From: a virus
Length of the DNA: 64,000 bases
Strand: one strand, 5' to 3'
Virus record (IMG/VR): IMGVR_UViG_3300034096_000868
Span: 1-64,000 of that record
Part shown: positions 24,415 to 33,838 of the stretch, piece by piece
How positions within the stretch are numbered: position 1 is the first letter of the stretch
Layout of the letters: each line of letters opens with the position of its first letter
Program-made: the position numbers and the translations under genes
The notes under the pieces: generated by a model
Told to the model about the DNA's origin: nothing
Databases searched by the model: none
What the model saw: only the letters and a program-made list of their open reading frames with translations

Positions 24415-25086
24415 ATGCCAACAGCTAATGAAATAGTTTATAACGTAAGAAACCTTTATTCAGAGGGTGTATCTAATAGAGATTATAGCTTCTCTGATAG
24501 ACAAATACTCTATTGGGCAAAATACGTTAGAAATGACCTATTGTATAAGGATTTAAAAAATTCAGATATAATCAACCCACAATACGAGCAAGATTTTGGT
24601 TGTATAAAATTGACTAAGGTAGACCAAGCGAATTGCACCGAAGTTAAATGGGGAGAAAATCTACTTATGGCAATAATCCCAAAAGTTTTAGACTTACCAG
24701 GCAATGCTGGACTTACATTTTTAGGACTAGTAGATAAAGTTAGCTCAATTCCAATAGGGATTACAGATGCAATTTTAGATAAATACGCACCTTACAAAAG
24801 AAAAAATGGAGTATCTGCTCAAATAATTGGCAATAAAGTTTACATATATGGGAACAATGACTTGTGTTATATTAATGTGAGAGGTGTTGCTGATGATCCA
24901 ACAACAATTCAAACTTGCGGTATAGACAATGTAGAAAAGTGTTTCGATTGGGATAAGGATTGTTACCCTATACCTAGTCATTTAGAAAAGGCAATGTATG
25001 ATATGATTTTTGCTCATACAATGCCAATTATATTAAGAAGTTTACCGGATAATAAAAACGATGGCAGCAACGAAAGTAAGGTATGA
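24415..25086 (+). CDS. Head-tail joining protein (ring-type)
   Basis: A 223-residue protein beginning MPTANEIVYNVRNLYSEGVS, a helical opening common to connector/ring proteins, with SFSDRQILYWAKYVRNDLLY next and a C-terminal DCYPIPSHLEKAMYDMIFAH. Length and pattern resemble the other connector genes of this cluster (23470, 25815), suggesting a set of related ring proteins. It overlaps the next gene by 26 bases. Confidence 0.6.
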   Translation: MPTANEIVYNVRNLYSEGVSNRDYSFSDRQILYWAKYVRNDLLYKDLKNSDIINPQYEQDFGCIKLTKVDQANCTEVKWGENLLMAIIPKVLDLPGNAGLTFLGLVDKVSSIPIGITDAILDKYAPYKRKNGVSAQIIGNKVYIYGNNDLCYINVRGVADDPTTIQTCGIDNVEKCFDWDKDCYPIPSHLEKAMYDMIFAHTMPIILRSLPDNKNDGSNESKV

Positions 25087-25549
25087 GAAAAAAGGTTATA
25101 ATAAAGTTATAACTAATGAAAATGAGCATAAGAAATGGAATTTCCTAATGCCATTGTCATTGCAGGAACTAGGTAAACTAACTTTAAAAAGGTATGTAGA
25201 TAGGAAACAAGATGACACTGGATTTGTTGTACCTAGAAGAAAGAAACCAAGTCCTATACTTTTAAAACAGATGATACTCAAATATCTTGAATTTGCTATT
25301 GAGGAACTTATAGAGAATGGAGAGGTTTATTTTTTAAAGAAAAGACTTTATATAAAAAAGATACCTAGCAGAAAAGGATATGAGCATGATAAGAAATGGA
25401 ATGGACACGAATATGTAGTGTTTATGGATTCTATAAAGAAACTAATAACAAAGGAAAAGGAAATACAAGTAGAGTTTACTTTGGGTAAAAAATACCGAGA
25501 GATGCTTTATGAAAAAGTAAAAAATAATTGGAACTACTATGAAAAATAA
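25061..25549 (+). CDS. Hypothetical basic structural-operon protein, 162 aa
   Basis: A very basic protein (many Lys/Arg) with WNFLMPLSLQELGKLTLKRY, RRKKPSPILLKQMILKYLEF and an amphipathic C-terminus ending KVKNNWNYYEK. It overlaps both flanking genes. It could be a DNA-contacting connector component. No known motif. Confidence 0.58.
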   Translation: MAATKVRYEKKGYNKVITNENEHKKWNFLMPLSLQELGKLTLKRYVDRKQDDTGFVVPRRKKPSPILLKQMILKYLEFAIEELIENGEVYFLKKRLYIKKIPSRKGYEHDKKWNGHEYVVFMDSIKKLITKEKEIQVEFTLGKKYREMLYEKVKNNWNYYEK

Positions 25550-25814
25550 TCATTTCTTATTAGAAACACTAAAACTTAGATTTGTAGGTAAACCAATTTC
25601 TACAGAAAGAAGAAGTATTTGCGAAACTTGTCCAATTAAAGATGGAGAGTTTTGTTCTAGTTCAACAAAAGGTACTGCAGTTAAGAATTTAGAGTATGAT
25701 GGAGAACAAAGAATATTAGGCAATCAATATCCAGGTTGTGGGTGCATTATAAAGTGGAAAACGTCATTGATTAACGAAAAATGCCCATTAGGTAAGTGGG
25801 ATAAAGCACAATAA
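25539..25814 (+). CDS. Cys-rich small protein, 91 aa
   Basis: Seven cysteines arranged as CETCPIKDGEFCSSS and GCGCIIKWKTS...CPLG, consistent with a zinc or disulfide-stabilised small domain. It overlaps the preceding gene by 11 bases and ends 1 base before the following ATG, so it is translated as part of the structural operon. Similar small Cys-rich proteins occur between connector genes of crAss-like phages; function unknown. Confidence 0.6.
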   Translation: MKNNHFLLETLKLRFVGKPISTERRSICETCPIKDGEFCSSSTKGTAVKNLEYDGEQRILGNQYPGCGCIIKWKTSLINEKCPLGKWDKAQ

Positions 25815-26444
25815 ATGGAAATAATAAAATACGTAAGCACATTTACTCCTATTAGAACTGCTTGTGGCGATTTAGGTATGAGTGGAGTTATGCAAACGCT
25901 TGAAGAAGATTTAGTTCGTTGGGCAGTTGAGGCACAAGACTTGATAGGAAAAGAAAATGCACTGCAAAATAAGTCGGGAGATTTCACAATAAAAAATAAC
26001 AAGATAAGGTATTGTGCTGATATGAAAATAATTGATTGTGTTTCAATCAATGGAGAATTATATGATTTTGAGCAAAGAAATGAGTGTAGCGATTTAGTTA
26101 CTAACACTTGTCCTTGTAGCAATGCAAATTCTAAAAAGATATTCACTGCTGATGGATGTTTTATTTCATTCAGTCCTGCGGTAGAGGATGGTACGATTGC
26201 CAAAATTAAATATATGGCTAGACCAATGGATGACAATGGTTATCCGAAAGTTGCAGATGTGTGTGTTATTGCAATACAAGAATACATTAAATGGAAACTA
26301 TGCTTTAGATATAGAGATAATAGAAGTGCAGAGTGTCAAAGAAGATGGTATGAATTGTGCCGACAAGCGCGCTCACAATATAACCAACTTACACAAAAAC
26401 AAATTGAATACTTAGGATACGTATTTAGAAACCCAAGAATATAG
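25815..26444 (+). CDS. Connector / tail-neck protein (209 aa)
   Basis: Begins MEIIKYVSTFTPIRTACGDL; a beta-rich N-terminal half with several Cys (CSDLVTNTCPCSNANS) and a helical C-terminus (VIAIQEYIKWKLCFRYRDNR, then CRQARSQYNQLTQKQIEYLG). The C-terminal helical pattern resembles the other ring-type genes upstream. It ends immediately before the giant tail protein gene. Confidence 0.58.
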   Translation: MEIIKYVSTFTPIRTACGDLGMSGVMQTLEEDLVRWAVEAQDLIGKENALQNKSGDFTIKNNKIRYCADMKIIDCVSINGELYDFEQRNECSDLVTNTCPCSNANSKKIFTADGCFISFSPAVEDGTIAKIKYMARPMDDNGYPKVADVCVIAIQEYIKWKLCFRYRDNRSAECQRRWYELCRQARSQYNQLTQKQIEYLGYVFRNPRI

Positions 26445-29400
26445 ATGAAGCACATAAATAGTTTTAATGGAGGTATGAAAAGAGATTATAATGAAAATTA
26501 TACTCAAGCAAATACCTATTTAGAAAGCCTTAACGGGAGATTAGTATTCAATGAAAATAACAATACTTTAGCATGGACTTTTGCCAATGGGACTACATTT
26601 GTATTTAATCTAAATGCAAATGAAGAAATAGTAGGTGGGTGCGAATCTAATAATAAGCTCATACTTTTAGTTACCAATGGAGTTACTAGTAGAATAGTAG
26701 GACTAAAAGAAGACCAATTTGGAGTATATGCAATTTATGAATTATTCAATGATGATTATGATCCATACAATGATAGATTAAATTTCAGAAACAGATGTAA
26801 AGTAAATTCTATTGTAGAAAATGATGGTATTGAGCGAATATATTGGAATGATGATAGAAACGACCCAAGAGTATTTAATCTTTTTGCATTAGGCGATTGG
26901 GGTGCAGCATACAACCCTCCATATCCAAACTACTATTCAGTGCATTCAATGGATAGAATGATAGACTTGCATTGGGGTAATATTAGATTTTATAGAAACA
27001 TTAGTGGTACATTAACCGTAGCTAAAAGACAATATTTTTATAGATATATTCATAAAAACGGATATACAAGTCCATGGTCGCCTATTTCAGAAGCTATATT
27101 TATAACTAGTGACGAGCCTAACTTAACAGATTGGAATGAGTATGAAATGGAAGTGAGTGGCACTTCAACAAAGAAAGGACACATGATTAGGCTTACTGAT
27201 TTAGATGTTCGATTTAATGAAGTAGAAGTAGGTTGTGTTGTTTGGGAAACGGATGAAGCACCAAAAAGAGCTTATGTGTTTCAAAAACTAGACATTACGG
27301 CATCAACTATTGACGTTTCGCACATTTCAGATGTTGGTAACGGCATACTTTTAGAAGAAATTAACCAAAGATACTTTGATGTTAGCCACGCTAAAACACA
27401 AAATATCAAAAATAACTTTTTACATGAGGGCAATATAGTATTAAGAGAACAACCATTAATTGCAGATGAAGTTCTAAATGCAATAACCATTACTCCTATA
27501 ATAAGAGAAATGCTTAGTGATGAAACAAACACTAAGTTTCAATTACCGCTCACAAATCAAGCACCTAAAACTACATTTGTAACAAAAGGAGTATTTGGAG
27601 CAGTAACAGAAACATTGCCTATTGTTCAAGATTACATAAACTACAAAGGTACACAATGGGAACATACGTTCAAAGGACACTTTAGAGGGGGACTATATCC
27701 TTATTCTATTGTGTTATTTGATAGAAAAGGGCAACCATGCTTTGCCCAATATATAGGAGATTTTCAGTTTCCAGAGCAGTATAATAACAGTTGGTCATTA
27801 AAAAGACCTAGTGGAACAACTGTTGGAACAACTGGTTCTATTGGAGATTACACATTGACAATTTACGACCCGGTAACTGGTGCAACAGACCCAATAACAG
27901 ACACAATATTTAGAGGTTCAAACCACGCTTTAAAAATATTAGGAGCAAAATTTAGTGGTATTGATTTAACAGATATAATTTATGATGCTGATGGTAAAAT
28001 TCAATTAAGTGGATTTTCTATTATTAGAAGTGATAGAGTTCCTGACATTATTTGTCAAGGACTATTATTGAATTGTACAGTTGAAGTAAATGAAGTAAAT
28101 AACGAAAGTCCGTTTCCTGATGCATTAGGATATGAAAGGAATATACCTAAAGTTCAACCATTACATAGTCATGGTTCTGTATATTTATACAAAAACACAT
28201 TACCAAACACTAGGCCATTCTATTCGCAAGGGATAACTCCTGCAAATCCGGTTGTAACGGCATCTGATGACGACCATGGTTCAAATAAAAGTGGTGGTAG
28301 ATACGTTGCACAACACACATTTACATTTGAAGCTCCTGATTTTCTTATTGATTCAAACGTGATAAATACACAGGGAACAAACAAATTTAAAATAGTAGGT
28401 AACTGCCAACTATCATTCAATAGTCCAAAATTTGATTTGCAACCAATAGTAAATACTAGAAGTTATGCAAGTTCATTTAATGGAAATAACAATCAATTTA
28501 ACACAAAGCACTATTCTACATTAATGGGTGGAGTTCAGTGGGTTAATGATTTAGATGGGGCAGGTTCAGTAGGTATAGGAAATGTTCAACCATTTGCCTT
28601 ATGGGGAACTGAAAAAAATGCAGATGAAATAAAAGCACCCGTATTCAAAGAAGAATTTTATACTATTGGAGATGGATATTACTTAATATCAAATTGGGAA
28701 ACATTCTTAAATGGTTATCAAAATCTACCGCCAACAGAAGATTGGCAGGCTAGAGGGCATCAAAATTCAATATACGTATCAGCTAAGTTCGGAAATCTAT
28801 TGAGTTTCTATGTGCCTTGGATAAATCCTACTGACATGACCTCAAATAGAAGTTGTTATTTCATAGCAAATTATAGAACTGGATTAGATGGATATGTGCT
28901 AGACGATAATATTGTAAAAAATAGAGTTTACAAAAATATAGGCCATTTTATTCCTATAAATCCAACTACAATATCACAAGCTACTTCGGGCGGTAGAATT
29001 GTATTTGACGATGTTGAAGTATGGGGTGGCGATTGTTTCGTAGATTTCTTTGATTATTGTAGATTAGTTCCTTTATATGAAGAAGACCCTGAAAATAGAC
29101 GAGATTATGGATTAGGATTAATATTCCCAACTGAAAGCAAATTTAACTTCACTATGAAAAAAGGAAGTAGATATGCTAGAGTAGGAAGTAGATCACAGGC
29201 AAACGATATTAGTGGTGTATTGGGTGGAGATATGAATGAGATGATGCAAGATGGAATATTTCAAAGCAGAGTTTCAGATTATTATAGATTAGAAGAATTT
29301 AACGTAAATAAAGTACTACAAACGCCTGATGAAAATTTGAGTGTAAATAAGTATTTTGTTAGAAACGATTGTGGCTTAGATAGAACTGATTTTCCATTGA

Positions 29401-30503
29401 TGTATATTCACTCTGAATTGAAATATCTTGGGGAATGCAATGATAGCTTTAGAAAGTTCAAAGTAAATAATTTTGCTTATGCAGATGGTAAGCATGGTTC
29501 TATAACCGAAATCGTAGATTTGTTTGATGCAAACTACATAATCCAGGAGGGTGCTTTATCTAAAATGAGGTTCAATGAAAGGACAATGCTACAAGCAGCG
29601 CAAAACCAATTAACGGTTGGAAGTGGCAAAGGATATGATGGACAAGAATATATCCATACCGATTACGGAAGTCAGCACCAATGGTCTGTTATAGCAAATG
29701 GTAGAAGTATCTATGGAGTTGATGCCAATAAAGGTAAGCAATGGAGATTTGGGCAAGATGGATTTAACATAATATCTGATACCTTTGGGATGCATAATTT
29801 CTTTACAGAGCAGTCTAAGTATTATTGGAAAAAGCCTTATGTTGGAGCGGATATTTATGAGAGTTTAGTCAATGAGGGTAACTTTGATGATGCTAGAATA
29901 TGGGGTGGCATCCACTCTATATTTGACTTTAAGAATAATAGTTTGATAACTACTTTCTCAAATAGAAACGGATTAGTAAAAACTACTAATGGAGATAATG
30001 CAACCGAATATACTATTGAGTATAATGAGGAAAGTAACAAATACACTTCATTTCATTCATTTAAGCCATTTATATATTGCAACTTAAAAAGGTCGTTTTA
30101 TAGCCAAAATAATCTGTCTTTATACAAGCATGATGAGGGAACTCCTTTGGTTATTTATGGAGTTGATGCTACTGCTGAATTAATATATAACACTACTCCA
30201 AATCCAAATACTCAAAAGATTTATGACAATATTAGAATGAGTATAAATCCAGAAGGCATGAATAATTTATTTTCATGGGAAGGTATCACAGAGGAGAATG
30301 ATAGCCATTTAATTTCATTAAATACAGATAGTAGAGTTAGGTATAGAGAGGGATTTTTAACATTTCCAACAAGAGAATTGAAAAAACCTACAAGATTAAG
30401 AGGAAAATTTGCAAAAAACAAATTTACTTTTATTAGATTTGCAAGTGATAGGGCAATTATACCTTTGAGTGAGTGTGAATTTAGAATATCAAATAAATAT
30501 TAA
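26445..30503 (+). CDS. Giant tail stabilisation / tail tube-hub protein
   Basis: A 1352-residue virion protein that begins MKHINSFNGGMKRDYNENYT. The N-terminal SFNGGMxxDxNE pattern, a beta-propeller-like start (repeated xVGGCESNNKLILLVTNG and RIYWNDDRNDPRVFNL strands) and the great size resemble the tail stabilisation proteins of crAss-like phages, which clamp the portal-tail joint and reach the tail hub. No enzyme motif is visible. It follows the connector set directly. Confidence 0.72.
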   Translation: MKHINSFNGGMKRDYNENYTQANTYLESLNGRLVFNENNNTLAWTFANGTTFVFNLNANEEIVGGCESNNKLILLVTNGVTSRIVGLKEDQFGVYAIYELFNDDYDPYNDRLNFRNRCKVNSIVENDGIERIYWNDDRNDPRVFNLFALGDWGAAYNPPYPNYYSVHSMDRMIDLHWGNIRFYRNISGTLTVAKRQYFYRYIHKNGYTSPWSPISEAIFITSDEPNLTDWNEYEMEVSGTSTKKGHMIRLTDLDVRFNEVEVGCVVWETDEAPKRAYVFQKLDITASTIDVSHISDVGNGILLEEINQRYFDVSHAKTQNIKNNFLHEGNIVLREQPLIADEVLNAITITPIIREMLSDETNTKFQLPLTNQAPKTTFVTKGVFGAVTETLPIVQDYINYKGTQWEHTFKGHFRGGLYPYSIVLFDRKGQPCFAQYIGDFQFPEQYNNSWSLKRPSGTTVGTTGSIGDYTLTIYDPVTGATDPITDTIFRGSNHALKILGAKFSGIDLTDIIYDADGKIQLSGFSIIRSDRVPDIICQGLLLNCTVEVNEVNNESPFPDALGYERNIPKVQPLHSHGSVYLYKNTLPNTRPFYSQGITPANPVVTASDDDHGSNKSGGRYVAQHTFTFEAPDFLIDSNVINTQGTNKFKIVGNCQLSFNSPKFDLQPIVNTRSYASSFNGNNNQFNTKHYSTLMGGVQWVNDLDGAGSVGIGNVQPFALWGTEKNADEIKAPVFKEEFYTIGDGYYLISNWETFLNGYQNLPPTEDWQARGHQNSIYVSAKFGNLLSFYVPWINPTDMTSNRSCYFIANYRTGLDGYVLDDNIVKNRVYKNIGHFIPINPTTISQATSGGRIVFDDVEVWGGDCFVDFFDYCRLVPLYEEDPENRRDYGLGLIFPTESKFNFTMKKGSRYARVGSRSQANDISGVLGGDMNEMMQDGIFQSRVSDYYRLEEFNVNKVLQTPDENLSVNKYFVRNDCGLDRTDFPLMYIHSELKYLGECNDSFRKFKVNNFAYADGKHGSITEIVDLFDANYIIQEGALSKMRFNERTMLQAAQNQLTVGSGKGYDGQEYIHTDYGSQHQWSVIANGRSIYGVDANKGKQWRFGQDGFNIISDTFGMHNFFTEQSKYYWKKPYVGADIYESLVNEGNFDDARIWGGIHSIFDFKNNSLITTFSNRNGLVKTTNGDNATEYTIEYNEESNKYTSFHSFKPFIYCNLKRSFYSQNNLSLYKHDEGTPLVIYGVDATAELIYNTTPNPNTQKIYDNIRMSINPEGMNNLFSWEGITEENDSHLISLNTDSRVRYREGFLTFPTRELKKPTRLRGKFAKNKFTFIRFASDRAIIPLSECEFRISNKY

Positions 30504-30506
30504 ATC

Positions 30507-32447
30507 ATGTTATACAGTAGCAATACACCTTACTCTTACACCGCACCGCCAACATACATTGATGCCTATGGTTATTCAGGAGGGTCTAGTGGATATAATA
30601 GAGCAGCTGCGAATAGTGTAGAGGGAGCAGTTAGTAGTACGGCAGGAGGCATATTAGGCAATATACCTATAATTAGCTCATTCTATAATATTGGTAGCAG
30701 TGCATACAAAGGACTAAAAAGTACCGATAGTGTAGCTGGTGATGTGACTGCAAACTTATTTGCACCACACAATCAATATTTTGCTAATCTTGACAATAGC
30801 ATAGACTTAAATAAAAGAAGGAAAAGACTGCAGTTTGTTAAGGGAGCAGACGGGAAAATGACTTATGCAGGTAATCAATCACAAATAAGAAATTACGATA
30901 AAGCTAAACGTAAACAAGATATAAAAGGCACTCTAAGTATTTTAGATTTCATATTACCCGGCATTGGGTCTTCAATATCGGCTGGTATTGAGGGTAAACA
31001 AGATAGACAAGCCGAGCAAGAAAGAATAGACTATAATAGAAAGTTACAAAATTACTACCAACAACAAACTGGTATGGCTATTCCTGCATATCAAACGCAA
31101 GATGCAACACCATATAATAGTGCTATTACGCAAGGATTTATGAGTGGAGCAATGGGATTGTTTGATGCTTATGGTGGTAAGAAAGATAAAAAAGAAGAAA
31201 CTGCACCACAAATGCAAGGTGGTAGTATGCCAATGGACACTACAAAAATGGTTTATGACCCTGAAATAAAAGTAAACACACAAGGAGATAATTATAATTG
31301 GAGTTCTGGAACTTATGGTTTTACAGATGGTGGTGTGGCGGTAGTTGGTGGTAAAGGAAACGATGATATAGCATTGGTAGATACTAATAGTGGAGAAGAT
31401 ACGGGAGTTCGTGTTGAAAAAGGCGAGATGTTGGTTATTTCAAAAGATAATGTAGAAGCTATTGAGGATGCATTAGAAAAAGGAGATAAGGAATCAATTT
31501 ATGATATTATTCGCAGACAATTCAAGGAAGAACCAACTGAAATGGAAGAAGGTAAGGAAGGATATAATGGTGGAGGATGGTTTGACTTAAACCAACAATT
31601 TGCACAAAGAAATTATCCTATGGATTTGGAAAACGGAAATCAAAATAGAGTTTTCAATCCCGAAATAGAATCTGCATTAGCTCAAAATTTCTTTGATGAA
31701 TCAACTAGTGGGAAAGCATCCGATTTGATATATGGAGAAGATGTAGAAGTGGAAACCGAATATCCATTACTTGCAGAAAGTGTATATACAAGCAATGTTC
31801 CTGCATCAAATGGGAAATTCTATGATAAATTAAAAGGTATTGACTTTGGAAATTTAGCAGGAAATGCCTATGATGGATATAGATTTGGACTAGGATTATC
31901 TAATTCTCAAAAAGAACTACCTAGATGGACATTACCTACTGAATATTTAGAGTATGGACAAAGATTAAGGTCAGAAGCTGATAGAGGTTTAACTCCAGAA
32001 GAATTGTCATTGCTCAATACAACTGCCGATGAAAATTCAAGATATGCAATGGCAAATGTATATAATTTGGCAGGTGGTAACGCAGGGTTAGCACTAGCAA
32101 ATATTCAAAACGTAGGTGGCAACAGAATGCAAGATGCAATTAAAATAAACGCATTGGATGCTGAAAGAGAAAGAGCAAATTTAGCTAACTATGGCTCATT
32201 TTTAGGTAAAATGAATGATTATGATAGACAACAATTTGAAGATAGATTGTTGCAAGATGAAAGGACTAAAATGGCCGCTGCTAAATTAACACAAGATGCT
32301 TATAAAAATATGACTAATAGAGCAGATTACAATAAGGCTTATGGAAACAATAGCTTGTATTCTCAATTAGAACAAGAGTATTTAAAACAAAGGGAGTTGG
32401 AAACACAACAAAAAGAGAATTATAAAAAATATTTATTATCATTATAA
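30507..32447 (+). CDS. Structural / internal virion protein (646 aa)
   Basis: N-terminal Gly/Ser/Tyr/Ala-rich, low-complexity part (1-60: YTAPPTYIDAYGYSGGSSG), then a region with GILGNIPIISSFYNIGSSAY, a Gln-rich linker near 200-240, a segment of VAVVGGKGNDDIALVDTNSG (about 275-300), and a helical C-terminus with many Gln/Glu. The Gly/Ala hydrophobic stretches are like those of ejection or internal core proteins. It lies 3 bases after the tail gene. Confidence 0.58.
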   Translation: MLYSSNTPYSYTAPPTYIDAYGYSGGSSGYNRAAANSVEGAVSSTAGGILGNIPIISSFYNIGSSAYKGLKSTDSVAGDVTANLFAPHNQYFANLDNSIDLNKRRKRLQFVKGADGKMTYAGNQSQIRNYDKAKRKQDIKGTLSILDFILPGIGSSISAGIEGKQDRQAEQERIDYNRKLQNYYQQQTGMAIPAYQTQDATPYNSAITQGFMSGAMGLFDAYGGKKDKKEETAPQMQGGSMPMDTTKMVYDPEIKVNTQGDNYNWSSGTYGFTDGGVAVVGGKGNDDIALVDTNSGEDTGVRVEKGEMLVISKDNVEAIEDALEKGDKESIYDIIRRQFKEEPTEMEEGKEGYNGGGWFDLNQQFAQRNYPMDLENGNQNRVFNPEIESALAQNFFDESTSGKASDLIYGEDVEVETEYPLLAESVYTSNVPASNGKFYDKLKGIDFGNLAGNAYDGYRFGLGLSNSQKELPRWTLPTEYLEYGQRLRSEADRGLTPEELSLLNTTADENSRYAMANVYNLAGGNAGLALANIQNVGGNRMQDAIKINALDAERERANLANYGSFLGKMNDYDRQQFEDRLLQDERTKMAAAKLTQDAYKNMTNRADYNKAYGNNSLYSQLEQEYLKQRELETQQKENYKKYLLSL

Positions 32448-32458
32448 AATAAAATACT

Positions 32459-33838
32459 ATGCCTATAACAGGAGGAGGTGGAAATGTTGTTGATTGGGGC
32501 TTGCTCACTGCCTTACAAGGGGTAGATGATTGGCAACAGAAACGCCTTGATAGAAATGCTGAACTTAATCAAGCAAAACAATTACGTGACTTAGCCGAGC
32601 AACAAAAACAACAGCAACAAGAAGCTGGCGATAAAGTATTCAATATTTATAATGAAGTAGCTAAATTAAAAGTATTGCCTCCCGATACTGAAAAAATTAG
32701 AGTAAAAAACGAGGAATTGATAAATCCTATAATAAATGGTATCAAAAAATATGGCGGCGATGTGAATTTATATTTACAAAGTGGTGGGTACAATGATTTA
32801 GTAAAATACAATCAAGATTTACAAGGTAGCAATGAAGTTGTTTCAGCATTGCGTAGGGCAAAAGATAGTGCAGATTTACAAAATGATGTGAAAGCAGGTA
32901 AAATTATTAGACCTGTATACCAAGATGTGAATGGTTCAAAACAAAAACTTAATCCACAAGACGAACTATCGGCTTTTTTAGATGGCAAGAAAGATGATTT
33001 TCAGTATAGAGGTGGGTTTGATCCATTTAAGTTTGATTTTAGAGATGCATTTTCAAAAACTTATGCTAACAAGGAAAGAAAGTATGCAGAAGCAACAAGA
33101 GAAGATGTTGTTAATATGGGACTTACTGCTGCTAAAGAAAAAGGTATGAATAAGGATGATGCTCTTTATTATGCAGAAGTTGTTGCAGACATATATAAGG
33201 AAGGTATAGACAATGGCAATTTAACACCTTATATATATAAGTTTGATAATCCATTGGATGACCAAGTTAAGCAAAGTATTCTTGATAAGAATAAAGCTAC
33301 AACAAACTATACTAATGCTAGAACAAATAAAATAAATAGTGGTGGTGGAGATGGTGGTGAAAATGACCCTTATTGGATAAGAAGCATAATGGGTGGTGGA
33401 GAAGTTGCAAAGTATGCAACTGGAGAATTAATGAATGTAGATTCTGGATATGGTAAAGTTGTCAATACTGAATATATAGAAGCAAAACAAGGACTTCCTT
33501 ATATAGAGGGAATTACTGGAACGCCTAAAAGAATTATAAAACTAACTTTTAATTCATCAGACAAAGGAGAAACTACTAAATCATTTGACCTTTCAGACCC
33601 AAAACAATTAGCTGAATTAAATTCACTACACGCTTTTGGTAGAGTTTCAAAAACATATCCAGATAGAGAGCAAGAATATTTAGATGCTAGTGGGAATACT
33701 TCCGTAAAAACGTATAGAAAAGAAACTCAAACTACTAAAGAGCAGACATATACAATAAAAGGTAAAACTTATACATTGAAAGAGCTTAATGAATTAGGTT
33801 ATAATGAAGAACAAGTAAAAAATTATCTAAACAAATAA
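32459..33838 (+). CDS. Structural / internal virion protein (459 aa)
   Basis: Starts MPITGGGGNVVDWGLLTALQ followed by a long Gln/Lys/Glu-rich helix (about 25-60). The central part is helical (EKGMNKDDALYYAEVVADIY) and the C-terminus is beta-like with TYTIKGKTYTLKELNELGYN. Its stop overlaps the start of the giant downstream gene (TAATG), and the set reads as one module of ejected internal proteins. Confidence 0.55.
   Translation: MPITGGGGNVVDWGLLTALQGVDDWQQKRLDRNAELNQAKQLRDLAEQQKQQQQEAGDKVFNIYNEVAKLKVLPPDTEKIRVKNEELINPIINGIKKYGGDVNLYLQSGGYNDLVKYNQDLQGSNEVVSALRRAKDSADLQNDVKAGKIIRPVYQDVNGSKQKLNPQDELSAFLDGKKDDFQYRGGFDPFKFDFRDAFSKTYANKERKYAEATREDVVNMGLTAAKEKGMNKDDALYYAEVVADIYKEGIDNGNLTPYIYKFDNPLDDQVKQSILDKNKATTNYTNARTNKINSGGGDGGENDPYWIRSIMGGGEVAKYATGELMNVDSGYGKVVNTEYIEAKQGLPYIEGITGTPKRIIKLTFNSSDKGETTKSFDLSDPKQLAELNSLHAFGRVSKTYPDREQEYLDASGNTSVKTYRKETQTTKEQTYTIKGKTYTLKELNELGYNEEQVKNYLNK

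Noticed and set aside
24282-24428. 48-aa frame starting with GTG between two connector genes
   Set aside because: It overlaps both neighbours, needs a GTG start, and shows only a Lys/Val-rich composition. Support is too weak to list.
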